From assembly GCF_002287075.1 (NCBI RefSeq), contig NZ_NSKE01000004.1, positions 124,001-188,000 of the forward strand: a stretch of DNA of 64,000 nucleotides, in the 5' to 3' direction. Made by a program: the position numbers and the translations under genes. Origin of the DNA: Fodinibius salipaludis (lineage in GTDB: Bacteria > Bacteroidota > Rhodothermia > Balneolales > Balneolaceae). The notes under the pieces were generated by a model. It worked only from the letters and a program-made list of their open reading frames with translations, did not search any database and had not been told where the DNA came from. This document shows, one piece after another, positions 18,255 to 27,743 of this stretch (position 1 is the stretch's first letter; each line of letters opens with the position of its first letter).

Positions 18255-18371
18255 ATGACAGAGAAAGAGTCAGAAAAACCACAACCAAACTATTGGCCTG
18301 TTTTTTGGATCGGCCTTGCTTACATCCTGTTGCTGGGGCTATTCACTTACTTCTTTAACTTCCCCATTTAA
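18255..18371 (+). CDS. 38-residue single-pass membrane protein, symporter partner
   Basis: This short frame begins at ATG 18255 with a good ribosome site (CGGAG) and ends 5 bp before the symporter start. Residues 1-12 are charged and polar (MTEKESEKPQPN) and 13-38 form one hydrophobic segment rich in aromatic residues, ending FFNFPI. Several sodium:solute symporters have small membrane partners encoded just upstream (for example DUF485, DUF4212 or DUF3311 types). This one is shorter than those and I do not recognise its family. Coupling to the symporter is inferred from spacing. Confidence 0.7.
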   Translation: MTEKESEKPQPNYWPVFWIGLAYILLLGLFTYFFNFPI

Positions 18372-18376
18372 CCGTT

Positions 18377-20122
18377 ATGCACTGGATTGACTGGCTTGTT
18401 CTTGTCGCATTTCTGGGATATACCATCTGGGATGGTACTCGTCACGGCAAACAAAGTGAAAATATTGAGGGATTTTTCCTGGCCAACCGATCGATGCCTT
18501 GGTGGGCAATGGGATTATCGGTGATGGCAACCCAGGCTTCGGCAATTACGTTTATCGGCACTACGGGTCAAGCGTATGTTGAGGATATGCGATTTGTACA
18601 GATCTATCTGGCAGTGCCTTTTGCAATGATCATCCTGTGCCTAACGCTGGTACCCTATTTTAATAAGCTGCAAAACTTTAGTGCTTATGAAGTGCTGGAG
18701 GAACGGTTCGGACTTTCCACCCGCCTTTTTACGAGCTTTCTTTTTCTGATGTCACGCGGTCTTGGGTTGGGAATCATTATTGCAGCCCCATCATATGTGC
18801 TTGCCATACTGCTGGACCTGCCGCTTTCAACGACCATCCTTATTATTGGGATTACCGCCACGCTTTATACCATGGTCGGCGGTATAAGCGGAGTAATCAG
18901 AACCGATGTCAAACAGATGGCGGTGATGATGTTCGGGCTTGGGTTCTGCTTTTACTGGATCCACTATCAGCTGCCGCCCGATGTAGATTTCAGCGACTCG
19001 CTCTATCTTGCCGGTACGCTCGGCAAGCTGGATGCACTGGATATCAGCTTCGATATAAGTGAAAAATACAATATTTGGACCGGTGTTTTTGCTGCGCTCT
19101 TTTTGATGCTTTCCTATTTTGGAACTGATCAAAGTCAGGTACAGCGTTACCTTACAGCAAAGTCGCTGAATGATGCCCGCAAGTCACTTTTACTTTCAGC
19201 TTATGCTAAAGTGCCTATGCAGTTTTTCATTTTACTACTGGGCGTAATGCTCTATGTGTTCTATATTTTTGGATCCGCTCCGATCACCTTTCACAGCACC
19301 GATCCGGTGGCCGAAACAGAACAGACTGAACTTGCCGGAGAAATGCTGCAACAGGAGTACAAAGCCACCCATTTACAGCGCAGAGAAGCTGCTTTAAATC
19401 TTCTTGAGCAAAAGACACCAGAAAATGCGGAAGCTTTTAGAGAGGCCGACCAGCACCTCAAGGAGGTGCGCGAATCGGAAATGGAACGGCAAGAAAAGAT
19501 TACCGAATCCAGCCGAAACGACACCAATTATATTCTCCCCTATTTTATTCTCAATGAGATTCCCATTGGCATTATCGGACTTATTGTAGCCGGAATTTTT
19601 GCTGCCGCCCTCTCGAGTATCGACAGTGAGCTCAATGCCCTTGCCACCATTTCTATCGTGGATTGGTATAAGCGACTGGATTCCAAGGATCGAAGCGCAA
19701 AATGGTATCTAAGATCATCACGATTTACAACCGTACTATGGGGATTACTGGCAACGGGGGCGGCGCTGGCTCTGGGCGAAACACGATCCATTATTGAATT
19801 GGTTAACAAAGTCGGTAGTTATTTCTATGGATCTATTCTGGGTGTTTTTGTTCTGCTACTCTATGTAAAACGTGCCAACGGTGTCGGAGCTTTGACCGGA
19901 CTTATCTCAGGAATGGTGACCGTCTTTTTCTTTGATCGCCTTTTCGAACATCCTGAAACAGGCAGCTGGCAGTTGATCTTTCCTTGGAATGAGACCCCAG
20001 AAGGCTTTACCAAAGCTATTGAATATCTGTGGTTAAATCCCGTGGGAACAGTCGTTGTTGTTATTGTGAGCGTTTCCATAAGTATGCTTTGGGATCAGAT
20101 GAGTGACAAATCTCTACGCTGA
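18377..20122 (+). CDS. Sodium:solute symporter (SSS family)
   Basis: This 581-residue inner membrane transporter has about 13 helices and the SSS signature region around GFFLANRSMPWWAMGLSVMA and the sodium-site helices that follow. An unusual charged, helical insertion (about 308-383, rich in Glu, Gln, Arg and Ala) interrupts the core and is predicted to form a coiled coil. Such an insert is not part of the standard LeuT-like fold. The substrate (sugar, amino acid, sialic acid or carboxylate) cannot be read. A 38-residue membrane protein is encoded directly upstream. Confidence 0.85.
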   Translation: MHWIDWLVLVAFLGYTIWDGTRHGKQSENIEGFFLANRSMPWWAMGLSVMATQASAITFIGTTGQAYVEDMRFVQIYLAVPFAMIILCLTLVPYFNKLQNFSAYEVLEERFGLSTRLFTSFLFLMSRGLGLGIIIAAPSYVLAILLDLPLSTTILIIGITATLYTMVGGISGVIRTDVKQMAVMMFGLGFCFYWIHYQLPPDVDFSDSLYLAGTLGKLDALDISFDISEKYNIWTGVFAALFLMLSYFGTDQSQVQRYLTAKSLNDARKSLLLSAYAKVPMQFFILLLGVMLYVFYIFGSAPITFHSTDPVAETEQTELAGEMLQQEYKATHLQRREAALNLLEQKTPENAEAFREADQHLKEVRESEMERQEKITESSRNDTNYILPYFILNEIPIGIIGLIVAGIFAAALSSIDSELNALATISIVDWYKRLDSKDRSAKWYLRSSRFTTVLWGLLATGAALALGETRSIIELVNKVGSYFYGSILGVFVLLLYVKRANGVGALTGLISGMVTVFFFDRLFEHPETGSWQLIFPWNETPEGFTKAIEYLWLNPVGTVVVVIVSVSISMLWDQMSDKSLR

Positions 20123-20153
20123 TAATTCTGACCTAAAACATGAATTATCCCAA

Positions 20154-20188
20154 TAAAAAAAGCCCCGGCTATAAAACCGAGGCTTTTG
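20154..20188. terminator. Bidirectional terminator between convergent genes
   Basis: The stem agcc-c-cgg with ccg-a-ggct has an A run before it and a T run after it, so it can serve both the symporter (+) and the metalloprotease (-). Confidence 0.75.
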
Positions 20189-20210
20189 AAATTAATTCCT
20201 TGTTATCGTT

Positions 20211-22703
20211 TTATTCATCCGGATTAAGAATGTTCTCAATCCGCACTTCGACATCATCTAGATGCGCCTCTGTAGCACGATCTTGTACCCGATTCTGGGT
20301 ATTCTGAACATCGTCTAACAGTATCTGGAGCTGATCTCGAACGATCGGACGAATATCAGACTGGCTGACATTTACATCCGTCCATCCCAAAAAATCCTTA
20401 AATGCATCGGGGATATCCGGGAGTTCTTCAGTCATCAAATGCTCCATACGCTCAATATATGCACGCTGCAGATTACGGCGATGCACTTCAATTGCGCTAT
20501 TACTATTGAGCTCAGACCAGATTCCATTACGCACATCATCCATCATTTCGAAGGCATCGTAGGTATCTTCTGATGACCGCGCATCGAACTCGATGAGTCG
20601 AGCTATTCGCTGCGGATCAGTAAGATCATTTAACACCTGCACCTGAGCGCTTCGCATATCGTCAACAACGGTAGATTGATTAATACGATCAAGGATATCT
20701 TCCTCAAGCAACCAATCGGGTGTCATAAAACCATAGTCAATAAGGAAGTCCATGGCCCGTTGCTGAGTTTCTTGAGGGACAAATGTATACACAGGACCTT
20801 CTTGATTGTAGGTTTTATGATCTTCGTAAACGCCCCCTACATTTTTAGTCACATGTCCCATATACCGGTTCCATTGACCAACAACGTTATTGTAAAGCTC
20901 TTCGAGCTCGGCAAAGTTCTCACCTTCGCGATCAGTCCATTCAACCAAATTAGAGGTAATACGCTTCAAGTTTGCAATACCAAGCTCACTGGCTTTCATT
21001 GCGTCATTACCGAGATCTTCGTTCTGTGAACGAGGATCAATTTTGTTGCCGGTTTGTTGACCATAAAAATAACGGGGATCATCTGCACGTTCCCGTGTCC
21101 ACTCGTTAAGTTTGGCCACCTTTTCCTCTTCACTCATATCCTCGGGGAACCATGTATAGCCCCACTTTATCGACCACTTATCATACTCACCTACGGCAGG
21201 ATGGAAATCTTCTACTCCGTCACCAGGTTGGGCAATGTAGTTAAAGCGGGCATAGTCCATAATGGAAGGAGCCGTACCGTGCTTTTCGGTAAATATTGGA
21301 GATCGTAGCGAATCGACCGGGTATGCATAGCTGGAACCGTAGTTGTGTGGCAAACCAATAGTGTGGCCGACTTCGTGAGCAGAAACAAACCGAATGAGTT
21401 CGCCCATCACTTCGTCCTTAAATTGTACAGCTCGCGCATCGGGATTTGCCGCTGCCGTTTGTACGAAATACCAGTTGCGAAGCAGGTTCATCACATTGTG
21501 ATACCACCCAATGTCACTTTCCAGAATTTGACCGGTTCGCGGATCATGTACATGCGGTCCATATGCATTCTGGATATCAGAAGCGAAGTATCGAATCACC
21601 GAATAGCGAACATCTTCGGGACTCCATTCAGGGTTTTCTTCTTTGGAGGGCGGATCTTTTGCAATAATTGCATTTTTAAATCCGGCCGCTTCAAATGCTT
21701 TTTGCCAATCTTCGACTCCCTGCTTTAAATAGGGACGCCATTCTTTAGGTGTTGCCGGATCAATATAATAAACAATTGGTTCTTTAGGCTCTACCAGCTC
21801 ACCATCAAGATAGGCTTCTTTATCACTGGGCACCAGTTTATAACGCGTAATATACTGTACTTCATTTGCCTTGTGACGCTCAGTGCCATAATCAGTTTGC
21901 TGAACACTGAAATATCCTATTCGCTGATCATAAGAGCGTGTTTCCCATTTCTCTTCAGGCAGCAGCACCATACTATGGTTAATCTCCATAGAGATTGTTC
22001 CCGTTGAAGAACTGGAAGGCGGCTTAGAAGCATCATAGGTCATCCAGCTTCGCGCCTCGATATTTTCCGGGTAACTGTTGATATGCTCAATAAAAGAGCG
22101 CTCAGGATCGAGTCGCCTTACCCCATACTCCTCGCGCTGACTGCTTTGCAGGCCAAGGGAAGGGATATCACTGTCATATAATTTCGTTACATCAATAACC
22201 ACTCCAGACGAATCCTCACCGAGTGATTTAACATCGAAAGAAGCAATAATTGGCTCAAAATTTGAGTTTTGAACTGCTTCATAGACCGGCAGCGAATCAC
22301 TCGCCACATTCTCGTACGAAACATGTCGCAAAAGAACTTGGTCATCTTTCTTTTGCCAGCGGACAACCTGCGTATTTAGCTTTTCTCCGCCGTAGCCGAT
22401 CTCGTCTTGAGTTTCAGCAACACGTGAAACAAGCAGCATCTCGCGGCTTAATAGCGAATCAGGAATCTCGTAAAGATAATCTTTATCGACCTTATGAACA
22501 TCAAATAATCCTGAATCGGTTTCAGCCTTGTCAGTGACAACTTCACTGTACGGCTTGATACCGTTCTCTGATTCCGGCGATGACAGTCCACCGCTTTTTG
22601 ATTGGTCTTGAGCACTTTGAGTACTGGCGCATGCCCCTAATAAGCCGACACACAACACCATGACACTCAATTGCTTCAATTCCTTGAAGATAGAATAACT
22701 CAT
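20211..22703 (-). CDS. Large lipoprotein zinc metalloprotease (DUF5117/DUF4953 type)
   Basis: This 830-residue exported lipoprotein has lipobox LLGAC at about 22-26. The active site is H443-EVGHTIGLPH453 with a downstream met-turn SIMDYARF, the metzincin pattern HExGHxxGxxH. The order (N-terminal DUF5117-like beta region, catalytic domain, C-terminal helical region) matches the large secreted zinc-dependent metalloproteases common in Bacteroidota. It probably degrades external peptides or proteins at the cell surface. It is monocistronic. A 12-bp palindrome lies just upstream at 22732-22743. Confidence 0.88.
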   Translation of the reverse strand: MSYSIFKELKQLSVMVLCVGLLGACASTQSAQDQSKSGGLSSPESENGIKPYSEVVTDKAETDSGLFDVHKVDKDYLYEIPDSLLSREMLLVSRVAETQDEIGYGGEKLNTQVVRWQKKDDQVLLRHVSYENVASDSLPVYEAVQNSNFEPIIASFDVKSLGEDSSGVVIDVTKLYDSDIPSLGLQSSQREEYGVRRLDPERSFIEHINSYPENIEARSWMTYDASKPPSSSSTGTISMEINHSMVLLPEEKWETRSYDQRIGYFSVQQTDYGTERHKANEVQYITRYKLVPSDKEAYLDGELVEPKEPIVYYIDPATPKEWRPYLKQGVEDWQKAFEAAGFKNAIIAKDPPSKEENPEWSPEDVRYSVIRYFASDIQNAYGPHVHDPRTGQILESDIGWYHNVMNLLRNWYFVQTAAANPDARAVQFKDEVMGELIRFVSAHEVGHTIGLPHNYGSSYAYPVDSLRSPIFTEKHGTAPSIMDYARFNYIAQPGDGVEDFHPAVGEYDKWSIKWGYTWFPEDMSEEEKVAKLNEWTRERADDPRYFYGQQTGNKIDPRSQNEDLGNDAMKASELGIANLKRITSNLVEWTDREGENFAELEELYNNVVGQWNRYMGHVTKNVGGVYEDHKTYNQEGPVYTFVPQETQQRAMDFLIDYGFMTPDWLLEEDILDRINQSTVVDDMRSAQVQVLNDLTDPQRIARLIEFDARSSEDTYDAFEMMDDVRNGIWSELNSNSAIEVHRRNLQRAYIERMEHLMTEELPDIPDAFKDFLGWTDVNVSQSDIRPIVRDQLQILLDDVQNTQNRVQDRATEAHLDDVEVRIENILNPDE

Positions 22704-22731
22704 AGATGGTTTTTTATTTTAGGTTAGTTAA

Positions 22732-22743
22732 TAAGAATTCTTA
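22732..22743. promoter_or_regulatory. 12-bp palindrome upstream of the metalloprotease gene
   Basis: TAAGAATTCTTA lies about 29 bp before the metalloprotease start, in the 230-bp gap to the divergent methyltransferase gene. It could be an operator, but short AT-rich palindromes also arise by chance. Confidence 0.3.
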
Positions 22744-22933
22744 AAGTGAGAGCTGTAACGAAATGAATCAACTATAAATAGCTAATTAGATGTAAAAAGA
22801 TATTTCAGTAAAGCTCTCAAGACTCTTCATAATTTCCAAGGTATATTTTAAAGTAATTCCATACACACTGAATTAGTCAATTTGCTTCAGCTTTGTTACC
22901 TTCAATTAGCTATCAGTAATCAAAGGAAAATCA

Positions 22934-23545
22934 TTGGAACACCTACTTTATTTTCTAAAAGACTTAAAACGTGTTGGAGCAGTAGCTCCCAGTTCTAAGT
23001 TTTTAGCCAAAGATCTTGTGGTCCAGCTACAAAATAAACTTGCTGATACCGATTGCAAGCCGTTAAACATTTTGGAAGTTGGTGCCGGCACAGGCTCGCT
23101 GACTAAGCAGATCGCAAAGCATCTTCGTCCGCAAGATTCTTTAGACATCGTAGAGATTCACAAAAAGTTTTACCAAATCATTGGTTCTAAGTATCGTCTC
23201 AATGATAATATCCGTATTCATCATGCTGATATCTTAAACTTTCATCCCCAGAAAAATTACGACTTTATATTTTCAAGCCTTCCCTACGAAAATATGCCGG
23301 AAGAAATAACAAAGCAGATCTGGGAGAAAAAACTTAGTCTTTGTTCTCAAAGAGCATATATCAGCTATTTCAAGTACTTAAAATTCGGTGATTTTAAAAG
23401 TGATTTTGAGGAAAATATTGTTAATACCTACAAGCATGACAAAAAGCTTGTCTTTTTAAATATTCCTCCCGCTAAGATTTATACTCTTGAAATTAAACAA
23501 CGTGATAAAGAGCAGGCCGCCATTAAAAGCCCCAACGTAGCATAA
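22934..23545 (+). CDS. SAM-dependent methyltransferase, phospholipid N-methyltransferase/KsgA-like
   Basis: This 203-residue Rossmann methyltransferase has motif I LEVGAGTGSLT near residues 47-57 and a motif IV-like segment FSSLPYEN. The fold and the start (FLKDLKRVGAVAPSS) resemble bacterial phospholipid N-methyltransferases of the PmtA type, which are distant relatives of KsgA. Membrane lipid methylation is therefore a reasonable guess, though a different small substrate is possible. The start is TTG 22934, set by AAAGGA 7 nt upstream. Its stop codon directly abuts the stop of the convergent holin-like gene. Confidence 0.75.
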   Translation: MEHLLYFLKDLKRVGAVAPSSKFLAKDLVVQLQNKLADTDCKPLNILEVGAGTGSLTKQIAKHLRPQDSLDIVEIHKKFYQIIGSKYRLNDNIRIHHADILNFHPQKNYDFIFSSLPYENMPEEITKQIWEKKLSLCSQRAYISYFKYLKFGDFKSDFEENIVNTYKHDKKLVFLNIPPAKIYTLEIKQRDKEQAAIKSPNVA

Positions 23546-23863
23546 TCAGAAAAACCCCAAATTTAGCACAGCTAACAGCAAGCTAAATAAGAACGCCCAT
23601 CCGAAGCTTTCTATTTTCATGCCTTCTATCATTTCGTCCGCCAGCATCAGCATTAGAGCATTAATCACAAAAATAAAAAGTCCAAATGTTAATATCGTTA
23701 TGGGCAGCGTCAGAAAAACCAGGATTGGTTTCACCAGGGTATTTATAATTGCTAATAGTATCGCCACCCCAATTGCCGTTAAGAAACTTTTTATCTGTAC
23801 GCCTTTTAAGATATAGCCGATTACAAAGATCCCGATACTGTTTACTAATAATGACCAAATCAT
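23546..23863 (-). CDS. Four-helix phage-holin-like membrane protein
   Basis: This 105-residue protein has four hydrophobic segments and the typical core AIGVAILLAIINTLVKPIL, matching the phage holin family (superfamily IV, 4 TMS) of chromosomal membrane proteins. Despite the name these are usually not prophage genes, and there is no phage gene around it. The function is unknown. Its TGA and the TAA of the convergent methyltransferase gene sit back to back with no spacer. Confidence 0.8.
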   Translation of the reverse strand: MIWSLLVNSIGIFVIGYILKGVQIKSFLTAIGVAILLAIINTLVKPILVFLTLPITILTFGLFIFVINALMLMLADEMIEGMKIESFGWAFLFSLLLAVLNLGFF

Positions 23864-23930
23864 AAGAGTATATCCGTTTTTGGTGAGAATTTGTCTACAA
23901 TACGGATAATACTCTCAAAGGTTGTAGCCG

Positions 23931-24290
23931 TTATGCTTTTAATGCTTCAATTTTATCAGACAACTCTTTCAAAGCTTGCTTATTCAAAGAGCAAAATTCT
24001 GATATTTTGTCTCCCAAATCATCAGATATTTTCCCTGTGTTGGCCTGCTCCTCAATATCAAGAATAAGTTCGTGGGCTCGCTCCATCCCCATATATTTTA
24101 GATTGGGCTTAATTTTATGGGCTTGTTTGTAGAGCTTCTGCCATTCTCCATCCTTATAATATTTCTGGATGTTTTCAATGGTCGCAGGCGTGTTTTCAAG
24201 AAATGCTTCAGTAGCTTCTATAACAATGGAATCGTCACCCATTGCAATTTCACGCAAATAAGAAAGGTCGGTCACTGATTTATTATCCAC
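23931..24290 (-). CDS. Hpt-domain phosphotransfer protein
   Basis: This 119-residue helical protein is a stand-alone histidine phosphotransfer domain. The phospho-accepting residue is H58 in QAHKIKPNLKYMG. The usual family motif is AHKLKSS, so Pro-Asn at 62-63 is a variation. It would relay phosphate between a hybrid kinase and a response regulator, neither of which is encoded here. The start is GTG 24290 without a clear ribosome site. A perfect DnaA box (24283-24291) overlaps the start codon. Confidence 0.8.
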   Translation of the reverse strand: MDNKSVTDLSYLREIAMGDDSIVIEATEAFLENTPATIENIQKYYKDGEWQKLYKQAHKIKPNLKYMGMERAHELILDIEEQANTGKISDDLGDKISEFCSLNKQALKELSDKIEALKA

Positions 24291-24684
24291 AGAAAAACGC
24301 TTTTATATTATACATTTTGGTATGTTGATTACCACATACCAAATACGCATTTCTGTTATTACAATACAAATTAAACTTTGTAACTAAGCCGTCTTATTAT
24401 CCTGTTAACATTACAATGCCCACGAGCACCAGTAATGTTATTTTCAGAATTAATGCCTTCCAATCTTTCATTATGATATTCCCACAACTTATTATTACAC
24501 TTTGTCGGAAAAGCAACTAAGTAATAACCAATCCTTCCTTTAATATCAAGTTATCAACATTGATATATCTATTAATAATCACCAATTACTTCCCGATTGT
24601 GCTTTCAAGAGAGATATACCATTATTTTGTTACAAATTTTCTGTATAAACTTTATCCCGTAAGTTTTCCACATAGTTATCCACA
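24283..24684. other. AT-rich gap with DnaA boxes (candidate origin or DnaA-regulated site)
   Basis: The gap between the Hpt and copper ATPase genes carries TTATCCACA at 24283-24291 and 24676-24684, both perfect matches to the DnaA box. One-mismatch copies are TTTTCCACA (24664-24672) and TTATCAACA (24551-24559). A 9-bp inverted repeat tttggtatg/cataccaaa (24316-24343) and several AT-rich runs lie between. Single perfect boxes also occur inside coding sequence at about 49313 and 58217, so the motif alone is weak; the clustering is what stands out. Confidence 0.35.
24397..24471 (-). CDS. Candidate 24-residue membrane microprotein
   Basis: This short frame on the minus strand starts at ATG 24471 with GGGA 8 nt upstream. 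It reads MKDWKAL followed by a strongly hydrophobic stretch ending MLTG, typical of a single-pass microprotein with a charged N-terminus. It lies between the copper ATPase and Hpt genes in the same orientation. I do not recognise a family. The short length means chance is a real alternative. Confidence 0.35.
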   Translation of the reverse strand: MKDWKALILKITLLVLVGIVMLTG

Positions 24685-24692
24685 CATATTTA

Positions 24693-26951
24693 TCACGTTG
24701 TGGAAAGGTCTGCTTTTTGCAGTCGTCTGGAGTTGAAAACGACATTGATAGAACTAAAAGCCATGGCAGCTTCAGCCAGCACAGGATGCATCATCCCCAT
24801 AACAGCAAGAGGGATCATTACCACATTGTAAAAGAAAGCCCAAAAGAGATTTTGTTTTATCTTCTTAAATGTAGCTTCACTTAGCTTTATCGCCTGCACT
24901 ACTGATTGAAGCTCTCCTTTTACGAGTACGATATCACCCGATTCTATAGCTACATCAGTGCCCGTACCGATGGCAATACCTACATCGGCCTGCGTTAAGG
25001 CGGGGGCATCATTAATACCATCACCCACCATAATTACTTTCTTGCCTTCCGATTGGAGACGTTTTATCTCATCAGATTTTTGATCGGGAAGTACACCTGC
25101 AATTACTTGCTCAATACCTACTTCGCTTGCCACTGCACGCGCCGTTCGTTCGTTGTCTCCGGTGATCATAACCGGGGTAAATCCCATTTTCTTGATAGTA
25201 GCAATAGCCTTTTTACTATCTTCTTTGATAGGATCGGCGATTGCTATCAACCCAACCAGCTCTCCATCTACTCCAACCAAAACCGTCGTCTTAGCCTGGC
25301 TTTCATATTCCTCAATATCAGCCTTTGCCTCACTATTGACCGTAATACCCTGTTCTTCAAATAGTCGCTTATTACCAATAATAACTTCCTTTCCTTCAAT
25401 TTCTGCGCGAATACCTTTCCCCGTAACAGCTTCAAATCCAGAGGCATCCCACAGATCTTTCTCATGTTCTTGGGCATGACTAACAATCGCCTCACCAAGA
25501 GGATGCTCAGATCCTCTTTCCGCAGCAGCAGCATATTTAAGAATCGTTTTCTTATCCCAATCTGATACTGCCACAACATCTGTAACAGAAGGCTCTCCCT
25601 TGGTAATCGTTCCGGTTTTATCCAATACTATCACATCAGTTTCACGCAAAAGCTCAACGGCCTTGCCCTTGCGGATTAAAATTCCGTTTTCGGCTCCAAG
25701 TCCGGTGCCTACCATCAGGGCCGTCGGCGTCGCCAATCCCAATGCACAGGGACATGCAATCACCAACACCGCGATGGCTGCGTAGAAGGCCAGTGCTATT
25801 TCTCCCATACCGGGGTTAATCCACGGGATAAAACCCGACGCCCAGACCGCAACCTGTCCGAAAAACTCCGGAAAGATCATCCATGCCGTCCACGTGGCAA
25901 CCGCCAATCCAATAATGACCGGCACAAACACTGCGGTAATACGATCGGCAAACTCCTGTATGGGCACCTTGGAACTCTGGGCTTCTTCAACCATCCGAAT
26001 AATCTGGTTAAGAAAGGTCTCGCTGCCCACCTTGGTCGCCTGCACTTTAAGCGTACCATTTTTATTGATCGTCGACCCGATGACTTCATCTCCTTTCTCT
26101 TTGCGCACCGGCATCGATTCGCCCGTGGCAAGCGACTCATCCACACTGCTTTCACCGTCAATCACCTTGCCGTCGGTGGGTATCTTTTCGCCGGGACGTA
26201 CAACCATCACATCGTCGACCTCCAATTCTTTTACAGGGATGGTCATCTCTTTGCCGTTGCGAATGATGGTCGCCTCTTTGGCCTCCAGCGTCATTAAATT
26301 CTTTATTGCCTCAGAAGCACGCCCTTTTGCCTTCGTTTCTACATAACGTCCCGTAAGATGAAAGGCCATAATCATGCCCGCGATACCGGCAAAGCTGTGG
26401 AATGGCGGCGCCATACCGAAAACATGCAGCAGAGCCACAAATCCCGTTCCCAGCGCTGCCAATGATCCCATGGCAATAAGCACATCCATATTAGGAGAAC
26501 CGTTGATCGCTGATCTCCAAGCTCCTTTCAGCGTTTCCCAACCGGGATAAAAGATGACAACCGAAGAAAGCCCGATCATCAGCAGCTGATACCCCAACTC
26601 TCCACCGAGCGCAAAGCCGGCAAACATTTCGGGAATCATCAGCAAAATAATGGGAATGGTCATTGCCCATGACCACCACATTTTATGATAGGCTACATCA
26701 AGTTTTTTTTTACCGGTTATATCTGCATCCTTATCTTCGTCAGCTTCTTCCTTAATATCATAGCCGGCATTTTGCACCGCCTCTTTTAACTTTTCATGCA
26801 GAACTTCGCCGTTTTCGAACTCAACAAACGCTTTTTCCGTAGCCAGATTGACCGACGCTTTATCGACTCCCTCTACTTCAGCGAGGGCTTTTTCTACGCT
26901 GTTGGCACAACCGGCACAGTGCATACCTTCAATTTGCAGTGATTCTTTCAT
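24693..26951 (-). CDS. copA: Copper-translocating P1B-type ATPase
   Basis: This 752-residue inner membrane pump exports Cu(I). One N-terminal HMA domain carries the metal motif GMHCAGC (C12, C15). The transmembrane metal site is C400-P-C402. The phosphorylated aspartate is D444 in DKTGT, and GDGINDAP marks the P-domain hinge. Its length is usual for a CopA with one HMA domain. The closely linked upstream gene (same strand, 107 bp away) encodes an HMA-AraC regulator, a plausible copper sensor for this pump. Confidence 0.95.
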   Translation of the reverse strand: MKESLQIEGMHCAGCANSVEKALAEVEGVDKASVNLATEKAFVEFENGEVLHEKLKEAVQNAGYDIKEEADEDKDADITGKKKLDVAYHKMWWSWAMTIPIILLMIPEMFAGFALGGELGYQLLMIGLSSVVIFYPGWETLKGAWRSAINGSPNMDVLIAMGSLAALGTGFVALLHVFGMAPPFHSFAGIAGMIMAFHLTGRYVETKAKGRASEAIKNLMTLEAKEATIIRNGKEMTIPVKELEVDDVMVVRPGEKIPTDGKVIDGESSVDESLATGESMPVRKEKGDEVIGSTINKNGTLKVQATKVGSETFLNQIIRMVEEAQSSKVPIQEFADRITAVFVPVIIGLAVATWTAWMIFPEFFGQVAVWASGFIPWINPGMGEIALAFYAAIAVLVIACPCALGLATPTALMVGTGLGAENGILIRKGKAVELLRETDVIVLDKTGTITKGEPSVTDVVAVSDWDKKTILKYAAAAERGSEHPLGEAIVSHAQEHEKDLWDASGFEAVTGKGIRAEIEGKEVIIGNKRLFEEQGITVNSEAKADIEEYESQAKTTVLVGVDGELVGLIAIADPIKEDSKKAIATIKKMGFTPVMITGDNERTARAVASEVGIEQVIAGVLPDQKSDEIKRLQSEGKKVIMVGDGINDAPALTQADVGIAIGTGTDVAIESGDIVLVKGELQSVVQAIKLSEATFKKIKQNLFWAFFYNVVMIPLAVMGMMHPVLAEAAMAFSSINVVFNSRRLQKADLSTT

Positions 26952-27058
26952 AGCAGTTTTTACTAAATTTCAAATTACATCCAAGTATAACTGCTTTTAA
27001 GCAGACACATCTTACAATACATTAAAAGAAATGTGTAAAATTTTTGGATACAGAAAAT

Positions 27059-27628
27059 TTATACAGCATCCAGCGACTGGCGACTGTTCTCATCAATGTG
27101 GCTGCGAAAAGAACTGACTGTTTCTCCGGTTACTTTTTTGAACTGATTGGAAAGATACTGCACGCTACTGTAATTGAACTTCCACGCTATCTCACTCAGC
27201 GTCAATTCATCATAGGAAAGCAACTCTTTAACCCGCTCAATCTTCAAGTTAATGAGGTATTTTTCAATCGTCACACCTCCGTAATCTGAAAAATAGTTAC
27301 TCAAATAACTGTAGTTGTATTGCATATTTTCCTCTAAAAAAGTGGAGACTTTCTCAGGATCTTCAGAGTTTTCGAGATGTTTTAAATAATCAAGAAGTTG
27401 AACCTTTATCTGCTCAAGAAGTGCCTTGTCGTTCTTTTTAATAAGCTCAAACCCCTTCCCAACCAATGCTTCACTTATCTTTTCGAGATCTTCAAACCCA
27501 ACATCTTCGGTAATAACAACTTTCCCGAGGGCAATGGATTCAACTTCATATCCGAGGTCCTTTAACACCTGCTGCACCGTCATGATACAGCGATCGCACA
27601 CCATATTTTTAATTTGTAATGTCGTCAT
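27059..27628 (-). CDS. HMA-domain AraC-type transcriptional regulator
   Basis: In this 189-residue fusion, residues 1-70 form a heavy-metal-associated fold with the metal motif MVCDRC (C11, C14), and about 85-185 form an AraC-type double helix-turn-helix (LTLSEIAWKFNYSSVQYLSNQFKKVTG). The HMA part likely binds Cu(I) and the HTH part controls the adjacent copA. It is much shorter than classic AraC proteins, because the usual cupin sensor is replaced by the HMA domain. It precedes copA on the same strand, with about 107 bp between them. Confidence 0.85.
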   Translation of the reverse strand: MTTLQIKNMVCDRCIMTVQQVLKDLGYEVESIALGKVVITEDVGFEDLEKISEALVGKGFELIKKNDKALLEQIKVQLLDYLKHLENSEDPEKVSTFLEENMQYNYSYLSNYFSDYGGVTIEKYLINLKIERVKELLSYDELTLSEIAWKFNYSSVQYLSNQFKKVTGETVSSFRSHIDENSRQSLDAV

Positions 27629-27693
27629 AGGTCAGTAAAACGTGGCAAATTGGTAAATCGTTTACTCTTTAAATACCTCATAAAAATACAAAA

Positions 27694-27717
27694 GGGCAAA
27701 GCTTTGCAGCCCTGCCC
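27694..27717 (-). terminator. Terminator of glmS
   Basis: On the minus strand GGGCA-containing arms (gggcagggct...agctttgccc) pair and are followed by TTTTG, just after the glmS stop. The stem is imperfect. Confidence 0.55.
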
Positions 27718-27743
27718 AAAAAAATCTTCGCAAGAAGATAATG

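Noticed and set aside
23546-23863. Possible prophage because of a holin-like protein
   Set aside because: This family is chromosomal in many bacteria, and no other phage gene, integrase or attachment site is near.
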